Source: Cytophagales bacterium
GTDB lineage: Bacteria > Bacteroidota > Bacteroidia > Cytophagales > Cyclobacteriaceae
Direction: 5' to 3'
Assembly: GCA_025359125.1 (NCBI GenBank)
Contig: JANYHI010000047.1
Coordinates: forward strand, 1 to 50,837
Length of the DNA: 50,837 nucleotides
Notes under the pieces: model-generated
Seen by the model: the letters and a program-made list of their open reading frames with translations, nothing else
The model's database searches: none
Told to the model about the DNA's origin: nothing
Made by a program: the position numbers and the translations under genes
Shown: piece by piece, positions 43,176 through 50,837 of the stretch
Numbering within the stretch: position 1 is the stretch's first letter
Layout of the letters: each line of letters begins with the position of its first letter

Positions 43176-43472
43176 TTATAAAAAGTGAGCGTTGCGAACC
43201 ACATTTACCGGATGAAAGAAAGTAATAACAGCGTACCGATTGAAGTACGTTTCCTGTAAATACTCAGTAATTTTTTTGCAGACATCTTCAGAAGCAATGG
43301 TTTCGATTTTAATGTTTTCCCCTTCCCATTGATTATCTCGGATGAAGTTCAACCCTTTTCCGGAAACGGAATAAGAGGTAAATCCTTTTGCTCCTAATTC
43401 GATAATCTTTTTTTCTATAATCACGGCCAGCGCCTCGTCTGCAATAATCGTAAGCAAGTTTAAATTCGTCAT
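43176..43472 (-). CDS. PII-like protein, SbtB-type regulator
   Basis: A 98-residue ferredoxin-like PII protein. The start NLNLLTIIADEALAVIIEKK and the centre (GAKGFTSYSVSGKGL) are PII-like, with a short T-loop region (NFIRDNQWEGENIKIETIAS) and the ending FHPVNVVRNAHFL. It directly follows sbtA (12-bp gap), as SbtB does in cyanobacteria, where it binds adenine nucleotides and inhibits SbtA at the membrane. Which nucleotides it senses here cannot be read. Confidence 0.78.
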   Translation of the reverse strand: MTNLNLLTIIADEALAVIIEKKIIELGAKGFTSYSVSGKGLNFIRDNQWEGENIKIETIASEDVCKKITEYLQETYFNRYAVITFFHPVNVVRNAHFL

Positions 43473-43484
43473 ATCATAAATAGT

Positions 43485-44450
43485 TTAGGATAGAATAATT
43501 ATTTTTGCGATTTGGTGGTAGAGTGGAAGGCCTAACATGATATTAAAGGGGAACGTGATGGCAAGGGCAGAAGTTAAATAGTAAGATGGGTTAGCTTGTG
43601 GTAATGCTACTCTGCATGCTGCGGGCGCTGCAATGTAAGATGCACTTGCAGCTAGAGTTCCTAATATAGTTGAACCACCTAAACCAAGACCTGCTAAATG
43701 CCCTAAATAGATTCCAATGACCGCATGGATAATGGGAAAAATGATACCGAAACCAACTAAGAATAATCCATCTTTCTTTAGATCAGATAATTTTCTCCCT
43801 GCAACCAACCCAGCTTCTAGTAAGAACAATGTTAGCACTCCTTTGAATGGCGTATCAAAAAGAGGCGATACTTGCTCCCATCCTGATTTACCTACTAAAA
43901 AACCTATTGTTAAAAAACCTAATAGTAGTAAGCTGCTTTTACCGGCTATCAATTCTCTAGCTATTTCTTTTAAAGGCACCTGCTCTGTTTTATTGTCTGA
44001 AGAGGCATTTATTCTGGCAAGTGAAATTCCAATTAAGATGGCAGGAATCTCCATCATGGCTAACATACTAGGCATGAATCCTTCAAATGAAATCCCTAAA
44101 GTTTCATGAAAGGCTAATGCTGCGCTGAAGGTAACAGCTGATACTGATCCGTAATGTGCTGCTAGTGCAGCAGAATTGTAAACATCAAATTTTCCAGCTT
44201 TCCGCATTAACCAATATGTCCATAAGGGTATAGCGCAACAAAGTCCAATTGCAACAAGCGCTGGCTGATACACTTCAGAAAATGTTGCTAACGATAATTT
44301 GTAACCTCCCTTTAAGCCTATTGCTATTAAAAGATAGATAGTTAGTGATTGATAAAGTGAATCGGGAAATTTCAGATCGCTTTTTACCCGGGCTGCAACA
44401 ATGCCTAGTAAAAATGCGAGCACCATGGGCGATAAAATACTTGTTAGCAT
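43485..44450 (-). CDS. sbtA: SbtA-type sodium-dependent bicarbonate transporter
   Basis: A 321-residue membrane protein of the SbtA/DUF897 family with about ten helices. Landmarks are VLAFLLGIVAARVKSDLKFP, YLLIAIGLKGGYKLS, AALAAHYGSVSAVTFSAALA (probable ion site) and, in the second half, GTLAASASYIAAPAACRVAL. The inverted-repeat layout is visible. It takes up HCO3- with Na+. ATG 44450 was chosen; the in-frame TTG two codons upstream is less likely. It begins 7 bp after the carbonic anhydrase stop and is followed by the PII-like gene, the same order of function as in cyanobacterial CCM clusters. Confidence 0.88.
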   Translation of the reverse strand: MLTSILSPMVLAFLLGIVAARVKSDLKFPDSLYQSLTIYLLIAIGLKGGYKLSLATFSEVYQPALVAIGLCCAIPLWTYWLMRKAGKFDVYNSAALAAHYGSVSAVTFSAALAFHETLGISFEGFMPSMLAMMEIPAILIGISLARINASSDNKTEQVPLKEIARELIAGKSSLLLLGFLTIGFLVGKSGWEQVSPLFDTPFKGVLTLFLLEAGLVAGRKLSDLKKDGLFLVGFGIIFPIIHAVIGIYLGHLAGLGLGGSTILGTLAASASYIAAPAACRVALPQANPSYYLTSALAITFPFNIMLGLPLYHQIAKIIILS

Positions 44451-44457
44451 AGTCAAA

Positions 44458-45105
44458 TTAATTTTCTAAGAATTCTACTTTACCAGTTTCTAGATGATAC
44501 AAAGCTCCCACTATTTTAATAGAGCCTTCTCTCACTCGCTTAGCAAGCACAGGCTCCAATTCTTTTAATTGGTTTACTTGCATTTTAATATTTTCGCGCA
44601 CAGAGGCGTCTATTAAGTCTTGCGGTTGGGTGCTCTTTGCTTTTTCTACCGCTGGCTTGATTGCATTGATGAGCGTTACAATATGCCCAGGAACTTCGGG
44701 TAAATTGACGGCTGCATTTACCGCGCCACACGCTGTGTGGCCCAGCACTACAATTAATTTTGTGCCCAACACTTCCTCCGCAAATTCAATGCTGCCCCAA
44801 GAAGCATAGCTAGATACTTGTCCAGCAGTTCGCACGATAAATAAATCGCCAAGCCCTTGGTCAAAAATTATTTCATTGGGCACTCTTGAATCGGAGCAGC
44901 CTACAATAGTGGCGAATGGTTTCTGACCTGTTGATACTTCTTTTATTCTTTCAAAATTTTGACGTGGCTTAATTGATTTGCCTTCTACAAAGCGCAGGTT
45001 GCCTAATTTGAGTTGACGGATAGACTCATCTGGTGAAATGGTTTGGCTATTCGCTACCGCGCAACTGATTAGGGAAATAACGGCAACTAATTTTAAGGAA
45101 TTCAT
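44458..45105 (-). CDS. Exported beta-carbonic anhydrase
   Basis: A 215-residue beta-class carbonic anhydrase interconverting CO2 and HCO3-. Zinc ligands are Cys70 (GCSDSRVP), His123 and Cys126 (GHTACGAV); Asp72-Arg74 form the conserved dyad. The N terminus MNSLKLVAVISLISCAVANS is an export signal; LISC could be a lipobox, so it may be lipid-anchored in the periplasm or outer membrane. First in a three-gene operon with sbtA and the PII-like gene, divergent from a LysR regulator. A periplasmic enzyme would supply bicarbonate to SbtA. Confidence 0.92.
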   Translation of the reverse strand: MNSLKLVAVISLISCAVANSQTISPDESIRQLKLGNLRFVEGKSIKPRQNFERIKEVSTGQKPFATIVGCSDSRVPNEIIFDQGLGDLFIVRTAGQVSSYASWGSIEFAEEVLGTKLIVVLGHTACGAVNAAVNLPEVPGHIVTLINAIKPAVEKAKSTQPQDLIDASVRENIKMQVNQLKELEPVLAKRVREGSIKIVGALYHLETGKVEFLEN

Positions 45106-45139
45106 AGTAAGAGTTTATAGTTTAGTTTTAGTTAAAATA

Positions 45140-45173
45140 CTTTTGAAGTGACAATTTTCATTGCAAAAGTGAC
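45140..45173. promoter_or_regulatory. Candidate LysR operator between the CA operon and the LysR gene
   Basis: CTTTTG (45140-45145) and CAAAAG (45164-45169) form an inverted repeat with 18 bp between. The heptamer AAGTGAC occurs directly repeated at 45146-45152 and 45167-45173, 21 bp apart. Both features lie between the divergent genes, where LysR regulators usually bind. Confidence 0.5.
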
Positions 45174-45197
45174 GGATGTATTTTATATTTTTTTATT

Positions 45198-45205
45198 TAT
45201 ATTTG
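45198..45205 (+). promoter_or_regulatory. -7 element of the LysR gene promoter
   Basis: TATATTTG matches TAnnTTTG, 24 nt before the ATG at 45230. The LysR site candidates sit about 25-58 bp upstream, as expected for autoregulation. Confidence 0.5.
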
Positions 45206-45229
45206 TAATGAAATGCATAAAAATATTTT

Positions 45230-46153
45230 ATGAATTATACACTTACACAACTACATGTATTTTTAAAGATTACACAGACAGAAAGCGTAACCAAAGCAGC
45301 TGAGCTATTGCATCTTACCCAGCCTGCCGTTTCCATTCAGCTTAAAAATTTTCAAAACCAATTTGATGTTCCATTAACAGAAGTGGTAGGCAGAAAAATT
45401 TATATTACTGATTTTGGAAAAGAAATAGCTGAATCGGTGGAGAGTATTTTAAATCAGGTAAATACTATTAATTACAAGTCGCAATCTTATAAGGGACTGC
45501 TTTATGGCAGGTTAAAAATATCAGTGGTGTCTACCGGAAAGTATGTGATGCCCTACTTCTTATCTTCATTTATTAAACAACACCCCGCCATTGATTTGGC
45601 AATGGATGTAACTAACAAGGCGCAAGTGGTTGACACGCTTGAGAAAAATGAAGTTGATTTCTCTTTGGTGTCAGTGCTTCCTGCTAAACTGCCTGTGGAG
45701 AAGCTGGATCTTATGCAAAATAAATTATTTTTGATAGGAGGATCAGAAAGGAAATTTAGCAGGTCGTATTACGGAAAAGAGTTACTTAAAGAACTTCCAT
45801 TGATTTATAGAGAAAAAGGATCTGCTACCAGGCAAACGATGGAACGATTTATTGAAAGTAATCATATTCCTATCGCGAAAAAATTAGAGCTTACTTCTAA
45901 TGAGGCAGTCAAACAAGCGGTTATTTCTGGTTTGGGTTATTCCATAATGCCGCTGATAGGAATAAAGAATGAATTACATAGTGGTGATGTACAAATTATT
46001 CCTGTAAAGGGATTGCCTATTAAAACAGTTTGGAGATTAATTTGGCTTAGGGGAAAAAAACACTCTCCTCTGGCCAATGCTTTTCTTACATATATGAAAA
46101 AAGAGAAATTAAATATTGTAAAAGAGAAATTTGATTGGTACGAGCAATATTGA
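45230..46153 (+). CDS. LysR-family transcriptional regulator (candidate regulator of the bicarbonate operon)
   Basis: A 307-residue LysR-type regulator. The N-terminal winged helix is clear (LTQLHVFLKITQTESVTKAAELLHLTQPAVSIQLKNF), and the effector domain follows (LYGRLKISVVSTGKYVMPY to VKGLPIKTVWRLIW). Cyanobacterial CcmR and CmpR, which control inorganic-carbon genes, belong to this family. Position (divergent from the carbonic anhydrase operon, 124-bp shared region) supports the same role here, but the effector is unknown. Confidence 0.88.
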   Translation: MNYTLTQLHVFLKITQTESVTKAAELLHLTQPAVSIQLKNFQNQFDVPLTEVVGRKIYITDFGKEIAESVESILNQVNTINYKSQSYKGLLYGRLKISVVSTGKYVMPYFLSSFIKQHPAIDLAMDVTNKAQVVDTLEKNEVDFSLVSVLPAKLPVEKLDLMQNKLFLIGGSERKFSRSYYGKELLKELPLIYREKGSATRQTMERFIESNHIPIAKKLELTSNEAVKQAVISGLGYSIMPLIGIKNELHSGDVQIIPVKGLPIKTVWRLIWLRGKKHSPLANAFLTYMKKEKLNIVKEKFDWYEQY

Positions 46154-46479
46154 ATTTTTTTTCCTCTAAGGTTAGTGTGCAAGTGATTCCAACTGAAAAA
46201 TTGTGTGTGAGTCAAAGTTGAATGGCAGTGTTAGCAAATGTTGCCGCGGACGTTAACTGAAATATAATTTCCGCCCGGTTTAGATATAACAGGTAAAAAA
46301 ATCTTACTTCTTTTTACTTTCTCAGAAATAGTCATATTTAATGTCAAGTCTCGTCTTAGCCTAGGGACGATACAGATAAAGATTTTGTTTATGGTGAATT
46401 AAAAATTTCTAAATCTGGTTTCATCGTTCTCTTCTCCCGGTTTCACCGACTTTTTGGTTACGCTCGCCTTTTTAGGTTG
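46154..46479. other. Intergenic region without a recognised gene
   Basis: A spacer of 326 bp. A GCGGA/TCCGC pair (about 46243-46275) with an 18-bp loop is visible, but no T-run follows. Nothing convincing was seen. Confidence 0.4.
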
Positions 46480-46509
46480 TTTGCACAGCACTTTGCCCCG
46501 TTATATTTG
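46480..46509 (+). promoter_or_regulatory. Complete Bacteroidota promoter for the LiaF-like gene
   Basis: TTTG (46480-46483) and TATATTTG (46502-46509), 18 bp apart, match the -33 and -7 boxes. Transcription should start near 46516, which excludes the in-frame ATG-like start at 46477 and fixes ATG 46528 as the start. Confidence 0.7.
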
Positions 46510-46527
46510 CTAAACAATAACTCAACT

Positions 46528-47259
46528 ATGGAAAAGCAAAACATCAAACAATACGGAAACAGTTTTTGGATTGGCATTATAGTAATAACTGTAGGCGCAC
46601 TTTTGTTGCTCGATCGGTTAGATTATGATTTGGTGCCTTACTGGTTAATATCTTGGAAGACGTTGCTGATTGCAATTGGTGTGGGCACAGGCATACGCAA
46701 AAATTTTCAAGGCATCGGTTGGTTGGTTTTGATTTTGGTGGGTGGATTTTTTATGATGGAAGACATACCGGGCATTGATTTTGAAACACGTAGGTATGTG
46801 TTTCCGGTAATTGTAATTTCAATCGGGCTTTTAATATTATTCCGCTCGGTGTTTGCCAAATCGGTGAGCGAAGGAAATTTTTGGAACGAAAAAAAAAATG
46901 ACTCAATGAACCCTGCAACTGGTGATGAAGTAATCAACATCACTTCGGTTTTTGGTGGTAGTAAACGCAGAATATTTTCTAAGAATTTTTGTGGTGGACA
47001 AATCACTTCGGTATTCGGTGGTTCTGAAATTGACTTGACGCAAGCAGATGTAAATGGTGTAGTTAGAATTGACATCGTTTCTATTTTTGGTGGCACTAAA
47101 TTATTGGTGCCTGCTAATTGGGATGTAAAGTCGGACATTACAGCCATTATGGGCGGAGTAGATGATAAGCGAAAAGATCCTGCTGCCGCAAGCGACAGTA
47201 AAAAATTGGTATTGACAGGCGTGTGTATTTTCGGTGGCCTTGAAATAAAAAGTTTCTAA
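46528..47259 (+). CDS. LiaF-like membrane protein (DUF5668/cell-wall-active antibiotic response)
   Basis: A 243-residue protein with the LiaF layout. Hydrophobic helices lie at about 14-33, 38-60, 66-83 and 98-116 (GIIVITVGALLLLDRLDYDL first). The C-terminal half is a repetitive beta-helix (INITSVFGGSKRRI, QITSVFGGSEIDL, IVSIFGGTKLLV, ITAIMGGVDDK, VCIFGGLEIKSF). In Bacillus LiaF inhibits the LiaSR system that senses cell-envelope stress. Here a LytS-type kinase and LytTR regulator are two genes downstream, so regulation of that pair is a reasonable inference. A complete promoter precedes it. Confidence 0.82.
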   Translation: MEKQNIKQYGNSFWIGIIVITVGALLLLDRLDYDLVPYWLISWKTLLIAIGVGTGIRKNFQGIGWLVLILVGGFFMMEDIPGIDFETRRYVFPVIVISIGLLILFRSVFAKSVSEGNFWNEKKNDSMNPATGDEVINITSVFGGSKRRIFSKNFCGGQITSVFGGSEIDLTQADVNGVVRIDIVSIFGGTKLLVPANWDVKSDITAIMGGVDDKRKDPAAASDSKKLVLTGVCIFGGLEIKSF

Positions 47260-47294
47260 CTAATTAGTATCTCTAAAAACTTTATCCTCATAAT

Positions 47295-47630
47295 ATGAAA
47301 TGGTATTTAGCGAAGTTTGTTTATCAGGTGGTGAGTGGCATGGGAAACCATGCTCCGCAGTTTGATGAGCAGCTTCGTTTGATAAGAGCAGATGAATATG
47401 ATTGTGCCAAAGAGAAGGCCACGATACTCGGCCGCATGGGTGAGTGCCAGTTTGTAAATGACAGGCAGGAAACTGTAACTTGGAAGTTTATTAATGTGGT
47501 AGACGTTTGCCCGATTAATTCTATGGAAGATGGAGATGAAATTTATTCTTCTACGGAAGAGCCCAAAGATGTGCGCGACTATCTACTACTGATTGATGCA
47601 AAAGCTAATCGCTTACTGACTGTGCGCTAA
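47295..47630 (+). CDS. DUF4288 protein
   Basis: A 111-residue soluble protein. MKWYLAKFVYQVVSGMG, then FDEQLRLIRADEYDCAKEKA and TWKFINVVDVCPINSMEDGD match DUF4288, a small cytoplasmic family of unknown function. Its stop is 1 bp before the kinase ATG, so it is part of the LiaF-kinase-regulator run. Confidence 0.82.
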   Translation: MKWYLAKFVYQVVSGMGNHAPQFDEQLRLIRADEYDCAKEKATILGRMGECQFVNDRQETVTWKFINVVDVCPINSMEDGDEIYSSTEEPKDVRDYLLLIDAKANRLLTVR

Positions 47631-47631
47631 A

Positions 47632-48699
47632 ATGGATTCTGGTTTTTCTTCGAGAGCAAAAAGAGCATTGCCCATTTTAGGTTCGGCCGTTGCCTGGGCT
47701 GGTTTCCATACATGGGTATTAAATCAATGGTTTGGTTTTGAAATATCTTTAGCCGCGTATGATGCGCTAATTTCAATCAATTGGATTTTGCTTTCGTGTG
47801 CATTGCTGGAATTGATTATCACGCGCTACACTCCTAACATTGGAAAGTATCAGTTTATTTTTAGTTTAAGTTTGGCGGTGGCATACGGTGCTAATTGGAT
47901 TTCTTTTCAGGTATTAGAAATACTAGATAAAACAAATAGCGACTATATTTCTTTCTTACAAAAATCTTCGCCCATAAGGCTAGGTGTTAATTTTTTGATT
48001 GCCTGCAGCTGGAGTATGATTCTTATTTTTAGAAAACAGGTGAAAGAGTTAGAGGAATCTGTAAGCCACCAAACGGCAACAGAAACATTGGTGAAAGAAG
48101 CAGAGCTACAAAAATTACAACTGCAATTGCAACCGCACTTTTTATTTAATAGTCTAAACTCTATCAATGCACTGATTTTAATAAACCCACCCAAAGCGCG
48201 CGAGATGGTGCAACAGCTCTCGGATTTTTTGCGCGCTACCTTAAAACGGGCAGACGAGCAATGGATAACATTAGACCAAGAATTGATCTATCTGAAATTG
48301 TATTTAGCCATAGAAAAAGTTCGGTTTGGCCATCGGTTAGAGGTGCAAATAGATTGTGATGACCAGATTAAGCTGTGGTTAATTCCTCCGTTATTGATTC
48401 AGCCCTTGGTAGAAAACGCCATTAAGTTTGGATTGTACGGCACTACAGATAATGTACTGATAAAAATGAACACGAAGCGACTGGATGACTCCATCCAAAT
48501 TGAAATTACAAATCCGTTTGATGCCGATATGCAACCAGCAACGGGAAGCGGGTTTGGTTTAAATGGATTGAAACGCAGACTTTATCTTTTATACTCGCGC
48601 AACGATTTATTGAAAACGACAATAGAAAATAATCATTTTACAGTTCAACTTACTTTGCCTGAGATTTCAATGAAGAAAGAAGAAACGATTAGCGTATGA
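47632..48699 (+). CDS. LytS/YehU-type sensor histidine kinase
   Basis: A 355-residue kinase. Residues about 15-130 contain four transmembrane helices with short loops. The His-kinase block LQPHFLFNSLNSINALI (His near 166) is the PF06580 motif with PHFLFN, and the ATPase part has LLIQPLVENAIKFGL and the G-box GSGFGLNGLKRRL. It phosphorylates a LytTR regulator; here the partner gene overlaps its stop by 4 nt. The signal is unknown. Confidence 0.9.
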   Translation: MDSGFSSRAKRALPILGSAVAWAGFHTWVLNQWFGFEISLAAYDALISINWILLSCALLELIITRYTPNIGKYQFIFSLSLAVAYGANWISFQVLEILDKTNSDYISFLQKSSPIRLGVNFLIACSWSMILIFRKQVKELEESVSHQTATETLVKEAELQKLQLQLQPHFLFNSLNSINALILINPPKAREMVQQLSDFLRATLKRADEQWITLDQELIYLKLYLAIEKVRFGHRLEVQIDCDDQIKLWLIPPLLIQPLVENAIKFGLYGTTDNVLIKMNTKRLDDSIQIEITNPFDADMQPATGSGFGLNGLKRRLYLLYSRNDLLKTTIENNHFTVQLTLPEISMKKEETISV

Positions 48700-49436
48700 C
48701 CAAAGTAATACTGATTGATGATGAACCGCTGAGCCGCGAAATTATTAAATCGTACCTCAAGGCATTTCCGGAAATAGAAATAGTGCAAGAGTGTGGCGAT
48801 GGCTTTGAAGGTGTAAAGGCTATTCAACAACATCAGCCTGATTTAATTTTTTTAGATATTCAAATGCCAAAAATTACGGGCTTTGAAATGTTGGAATTGT
48901 TAGATCAAAAACCTTCGGTGATTTTTATTACCGCCTACGATCAGTTTGCCATCAAAGCATTCGAAGCCAATGCGGTTGATTATTTATTAAAGCCTGTAGC
49001 AGAAGATCGATTTCGCACCGCCATTCTTAAATGGAAAAGCAAAGTAGAGCCCACACAACCACAGCCAATTGAGCAAGTACTCAACACTATGTCATCTGTT
49101 GGGGCACAACAGGCACGTGTGGTGGTGAAGACGGGCAGCAAAGTAAAAATTATTCCCGTTCACGAAATTCATTACTTAGAAGCCGATGATGACTTTGTAA
49201 AAATTCATACCTCTGAAGGTGCGTTCTTAAAAAATAAAACGATGAATTTTTACGAGCAGTCGCTGGACGCTACGCAGTTTGTGCGCGTGCATCGCTCTTA
49301 CATTATTCACATCAACCAAATTACAAAAATTGAACCTTATCAAAAGGAGACGCACTTGGCTGTTTTACGAGATGGATCTAAAGTAGCGGTGAGTAAAACA
49401 GGTTATGTGAAGTTGAAAGCACTTTTAGGAATTTAG
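48696..49436 (+). CDS. LytTR-family response regulator
   Basis: A 246-residue regulator. The receiver domain accepts phosphate at Asp54 (LIFLDIQMPKITG), with the conserved acidic pair at 8-9 and KPVAEDRF near 110. The LytTR DNA-binding domain (about 140-246) has IHYLEADDDFVKIHT and FVRVHRSYIIHINQI. It pairs with the overlapping kinase gene. Targets are unknown; LiaF and envelope genes are candidates. Confidence 0.92.
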   Translation: MTKVILIDDEPLSREIIKSYLKAFPEIEIVQECGDGFEGVKAIQQHQPDLIFLDIQMPKITGFEMLELLDQKPSVIFITAYDQFAIKAFEANAVDYLLKPVAEDRFRTAILKWKSKVEPTQPQPIEQVLNTMSSVGAQQARVVVKTGSKVKIIPVHEIHYLEADDDFVKIHTSEGAFLKNKTMNFYEQSLDATQFVRVHRSYIIHINQITKIEPYQKETHLAVLRDGSKVAVSKTGYVKLKALLGI

Positions 49437-49450
49437 AGACGTGAGTATAA

Positions 49451-49906
49451 ATGAGTATTGAATTAAAACTGCGGCTCCATCAATTGTGCTTTGACTTTGT
49501 AAACGAGCGAATCAACTTTGCTAAGCAAGCGATGAATTCCGCTCAGGAGTCAGCCAACCAAGAAGAAAAAAGTAGCGCGGGAGATAAGTACGAAACGGGC
49601 AGAGCGATGGCGCAGCTCGAACGCGATAAAGCAGCGGCACAAGTTGCGGAAGCTATGAAGATGAAAGCGGTTCTGGATCAAACTCATCCGTCAACTAGTT
49701 TTCCAAAAGTTGGCTTAGGTAGTTTGGTCATTACCAATTCAAATAAATTTTATCTTTCTATCAGTGCTGGTAAATTAGTAATTGAAGGTGAAGCCTACTT
49801 AGCCATTTCAACTCAGTCACCCATTGGGCAATTATTATTAACTAAACGTGCGGGCGATCAATTCTCGTTTAACAATCAACGCCAAACGATTGTTTCTGTG
49901 TTGTAG
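49451..49906 (+). CDS. GreA/Rnk C-domain-like protein with N-terminal coiled coil
   Basis: A 151-residue protein. The first half is helical and coiled-coil-like (LRLHQLCFDFVNERINFAKQ, then KYETGRAMAQLERDKAAAQ). The second half (about 75-151) resembles the FKBP-like C-terminal domain of transcription factors GreA/Rnk: VGLGSLVITNSNKFYLSIS and QSPIGQLLLTKRAGDQFSF. The acidic finger of true GreA is not evident, so it may act on RNA polymerase differently or not at all. Such short proteins are sometimes mislabelled 3-oxoacyl-ACP synthase. It lies 14 bp after the LytTR gene. Confidence 0.65.
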   Translation: MSIELKLRLHQLCFDFVNERINFAKQAMNSAQESANQEEKSSAGDKYETGRAMAQLERDKAAAQVAEAMKMKAVLDQTHPSTSFPKVGLGSLVITNSNKFYLSISAGKLVIEGEAYLAISTQSPIGQLLLTKRAGDQFSFNNQRQTIVSVL

Positions 49907-49941
49907 ATCAGTCGTATATTTACTTCACTTATATTTCTACT

Positions 49942-50837
49942 ATGAACATTAAAGTTTGGTTGGGTGCTTTTAGATTGCGCACGTTGTCCTTGGCGCTTTC
50001 GAGTATCGGTATGGCAGGTTTTTTGGCAGCGGCTGTTCATCAATTCAATGGATTGATTTTTACTTTCTGTTGTCTTACTACCATCCTTCTTCAAATACTT
50101 TCTAACCTCGCGAATGACTATGGAGATTCTATCAATGGCGCAGATCATGCGGGGCGTAAAGGTCCTACACGAACCGTTCAGTCGGGTGCTATCTCATCTA
50201 CACAAATGAAGAATGCAGTTATTCTTTTTGTGATTTTAAGTTTAGTAAGTGGGTTATCTCTTCTTTGGTTTTCTTTTGGCACAAATTGGAATGGCATATT
50301 AGTGTTTTTCGGATTGGGATTGTTAAGCATTTTGGCAGCGATTGGATACACGGTAGGAAAAAGACCTTATGGTTACATGGGCCTGGGTGATATTTCTGTT
50401 CTCTTATTTTTTGGATTGGTAGGTGTGATGGGAAGTTTATATCTATTCACTCATTCCATCTCTTGGATGGAAATTTTTCCAGCACTAAGCTGTGGATTGT
50501 TTTCCATTGCAGTGCTAAACATTAACAACATACGAGATATTGAATCGGACAAAGCTGCGGGTAAATATTCGATTCCGGTAAGAATCGGAAAAGAAAAAGC
50601 CGCTACCTATCATTGGGCATTATTAATTGGCGGATTAAGTTGCGCGGTTATTTATTCGATCGTGAATTATAAAGTATCAGCACAATTTTTATTTTTATTC
50701 TCAGCCCCTTTATTCTTAAAAAATGGGTTTTCCATTTCACGAAAACCTTCATCCGAATTAGATCCGTATCTAAAACAAATGGCGCTAAGCACGCTTCTGT
50801 TTGTGCTACTTTTTGGTGCAGGCATTCTATTGAGTAG
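49942..50837 (+). CDS. menA: 1,4-dihydroxy-2-naphthoate polyprenyltransferase (partial)
   Basis: At least 298 residues of a UbiA-family prenyltransferase; no stop is reached before the window ends, but only a few residues should be missing. The first Asp-rich motif is NLANDYGDSINGADHAGRK and the second is NINNIRDIESDKAAGKYS, separated by about 110 residues and embedded in eight or nine helices. It attaches a polyprenyl chain to 1,4-dihydroxy-2-naphthoate in menaquinone synthesis. Its ATG at 49942 follows the GreA-like gene by 35 bp. Confidence 0.9.
   Translation, partial: MNIKVWLGAFRLRTLSLALSSIGMAGFLAAAVHQFNGLIFTFCCLTTILLQILSNLANDYGDSINGADHAGRKGPTRTVQSGAISSTQMKNAVILFVILSLVSGLSLLWFSFGTNWNGILVFFGLGLLSILAAIGYTVGKRPYGYMGLGDISVLLFFGLVGVMGSLYLFTHSISWMEIFPALSCGLFSIAVLNINNIRDIESDKAAGKYSIPVRIGKEKAATYHWALLIGGLSCAVIYSIVNYKVSAQFLFLFSAPLFLKNGFSISRKPSSELDPYLKQMALSTLLFVLLFGAGILLS

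Noticed and set aside
46231-46285. Possible insertion-sequence end near GTTAGC...GTTAAC with a GCGGA/TCCGC pair
   Set aside because: No matching second end, target duplication or transposase fragment was seen.

Overview
This 50.8-kb window looks like chromosomal DNA from a free-living Bacteroidota bacterium, most likely of the Cytophagales type. The evidence is low GC, many start regions carrying the Bacteroidota -7 element TAnnTTTG, and lineage-typical proteins: two DUF5916 outer-membrane proteins, a GIN-domain adhesin, DUF4412, a LytS/LytTR pair, a Bacteroidota-type SpeA and a class of FN3 protein common in this phylum. The cell is Gram-negative with LPS (LpxL, Kdo8N enzymes) and uses menaquinone (MenA). 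I see no rRNA, tRNA, CRISPR array or complete insertion sequence.

Layout. 1-5.7 kb: a partial GT2 glycosyltransferase diverging from a HAD-IIIA phosphatase, a Met-rich DUF4412 protein, then arginine decarboxylase diverging from arginase and a membrane protein. 5.9-13.2 kb: hslU, sixA, an LpxL-type acyltransferase and an adaptor/permease/TolC export operon with no ATPase gene. 13.2-24.6 kb: purB, a yqhA-family gene broken by one extra base, a DUF5916 protein, a flavin/[2Fe-2S] reductase, an operon of an SMP-30 lipoprotein, a small membrane protein and two class-C serine hydrolases, and a PepF-type peptidase. 24.6-31.9 kb: a yceI-marR unit with a 28-bp perfect palindrome at its promoter, a second DUF5916 protein, trmN6, and the two Kdo8N genes kdnB and kdnA separated by a mazEF-type toxin-antitoxin pair.

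31.9-34.9 kb is the most unusual stretch. It holds a structured GC-rich element, a membrane-anchored protein, a REPIN-like inverted pair (19-bp perfect arms), a 294-bp array of fourteen 21-bp units each centred on a TCAG-N4-CTGA dyad, and a GC-richer FN3-domain gene with its own terminator. 35-42 kb: a lipoprotein hydrolase, prfB with its programmed +1 frameshift overlapping an MFS gene that in turn overlaps a lysoplasmalogenase gene, MgtC, a GIN-domain protein and a Tet-type MFS pump. 42.2-46.2 kb: a secreted EndoU-like nuclease with a probable immunity gene, then a bicarbonate module (exported beta-carbonic anhydrase, SbtA, SbtB-like PII) divergent from a LysR regulator. 46.5-50.8 kb: a LiaF-like protein, DUF4288, a LytS-type kinase, a LytTR regulator, a GreA-C-domain-like protein and menA running off the edge.

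Main points for follow-up: the 21-bp dyad array beside the FN3 gene; three copies of one structured intergenic element (17.6, 32.0 and 40.7 kb); the EndoU/immunity pair; the SbtA/SbtB/carbonic anhydrase/LysR cluster in an apparent heterotroph; and the toxin-antitoxin pair between kdnA and kdnB. All functional calls come from reading motifs and context; no database search was run.
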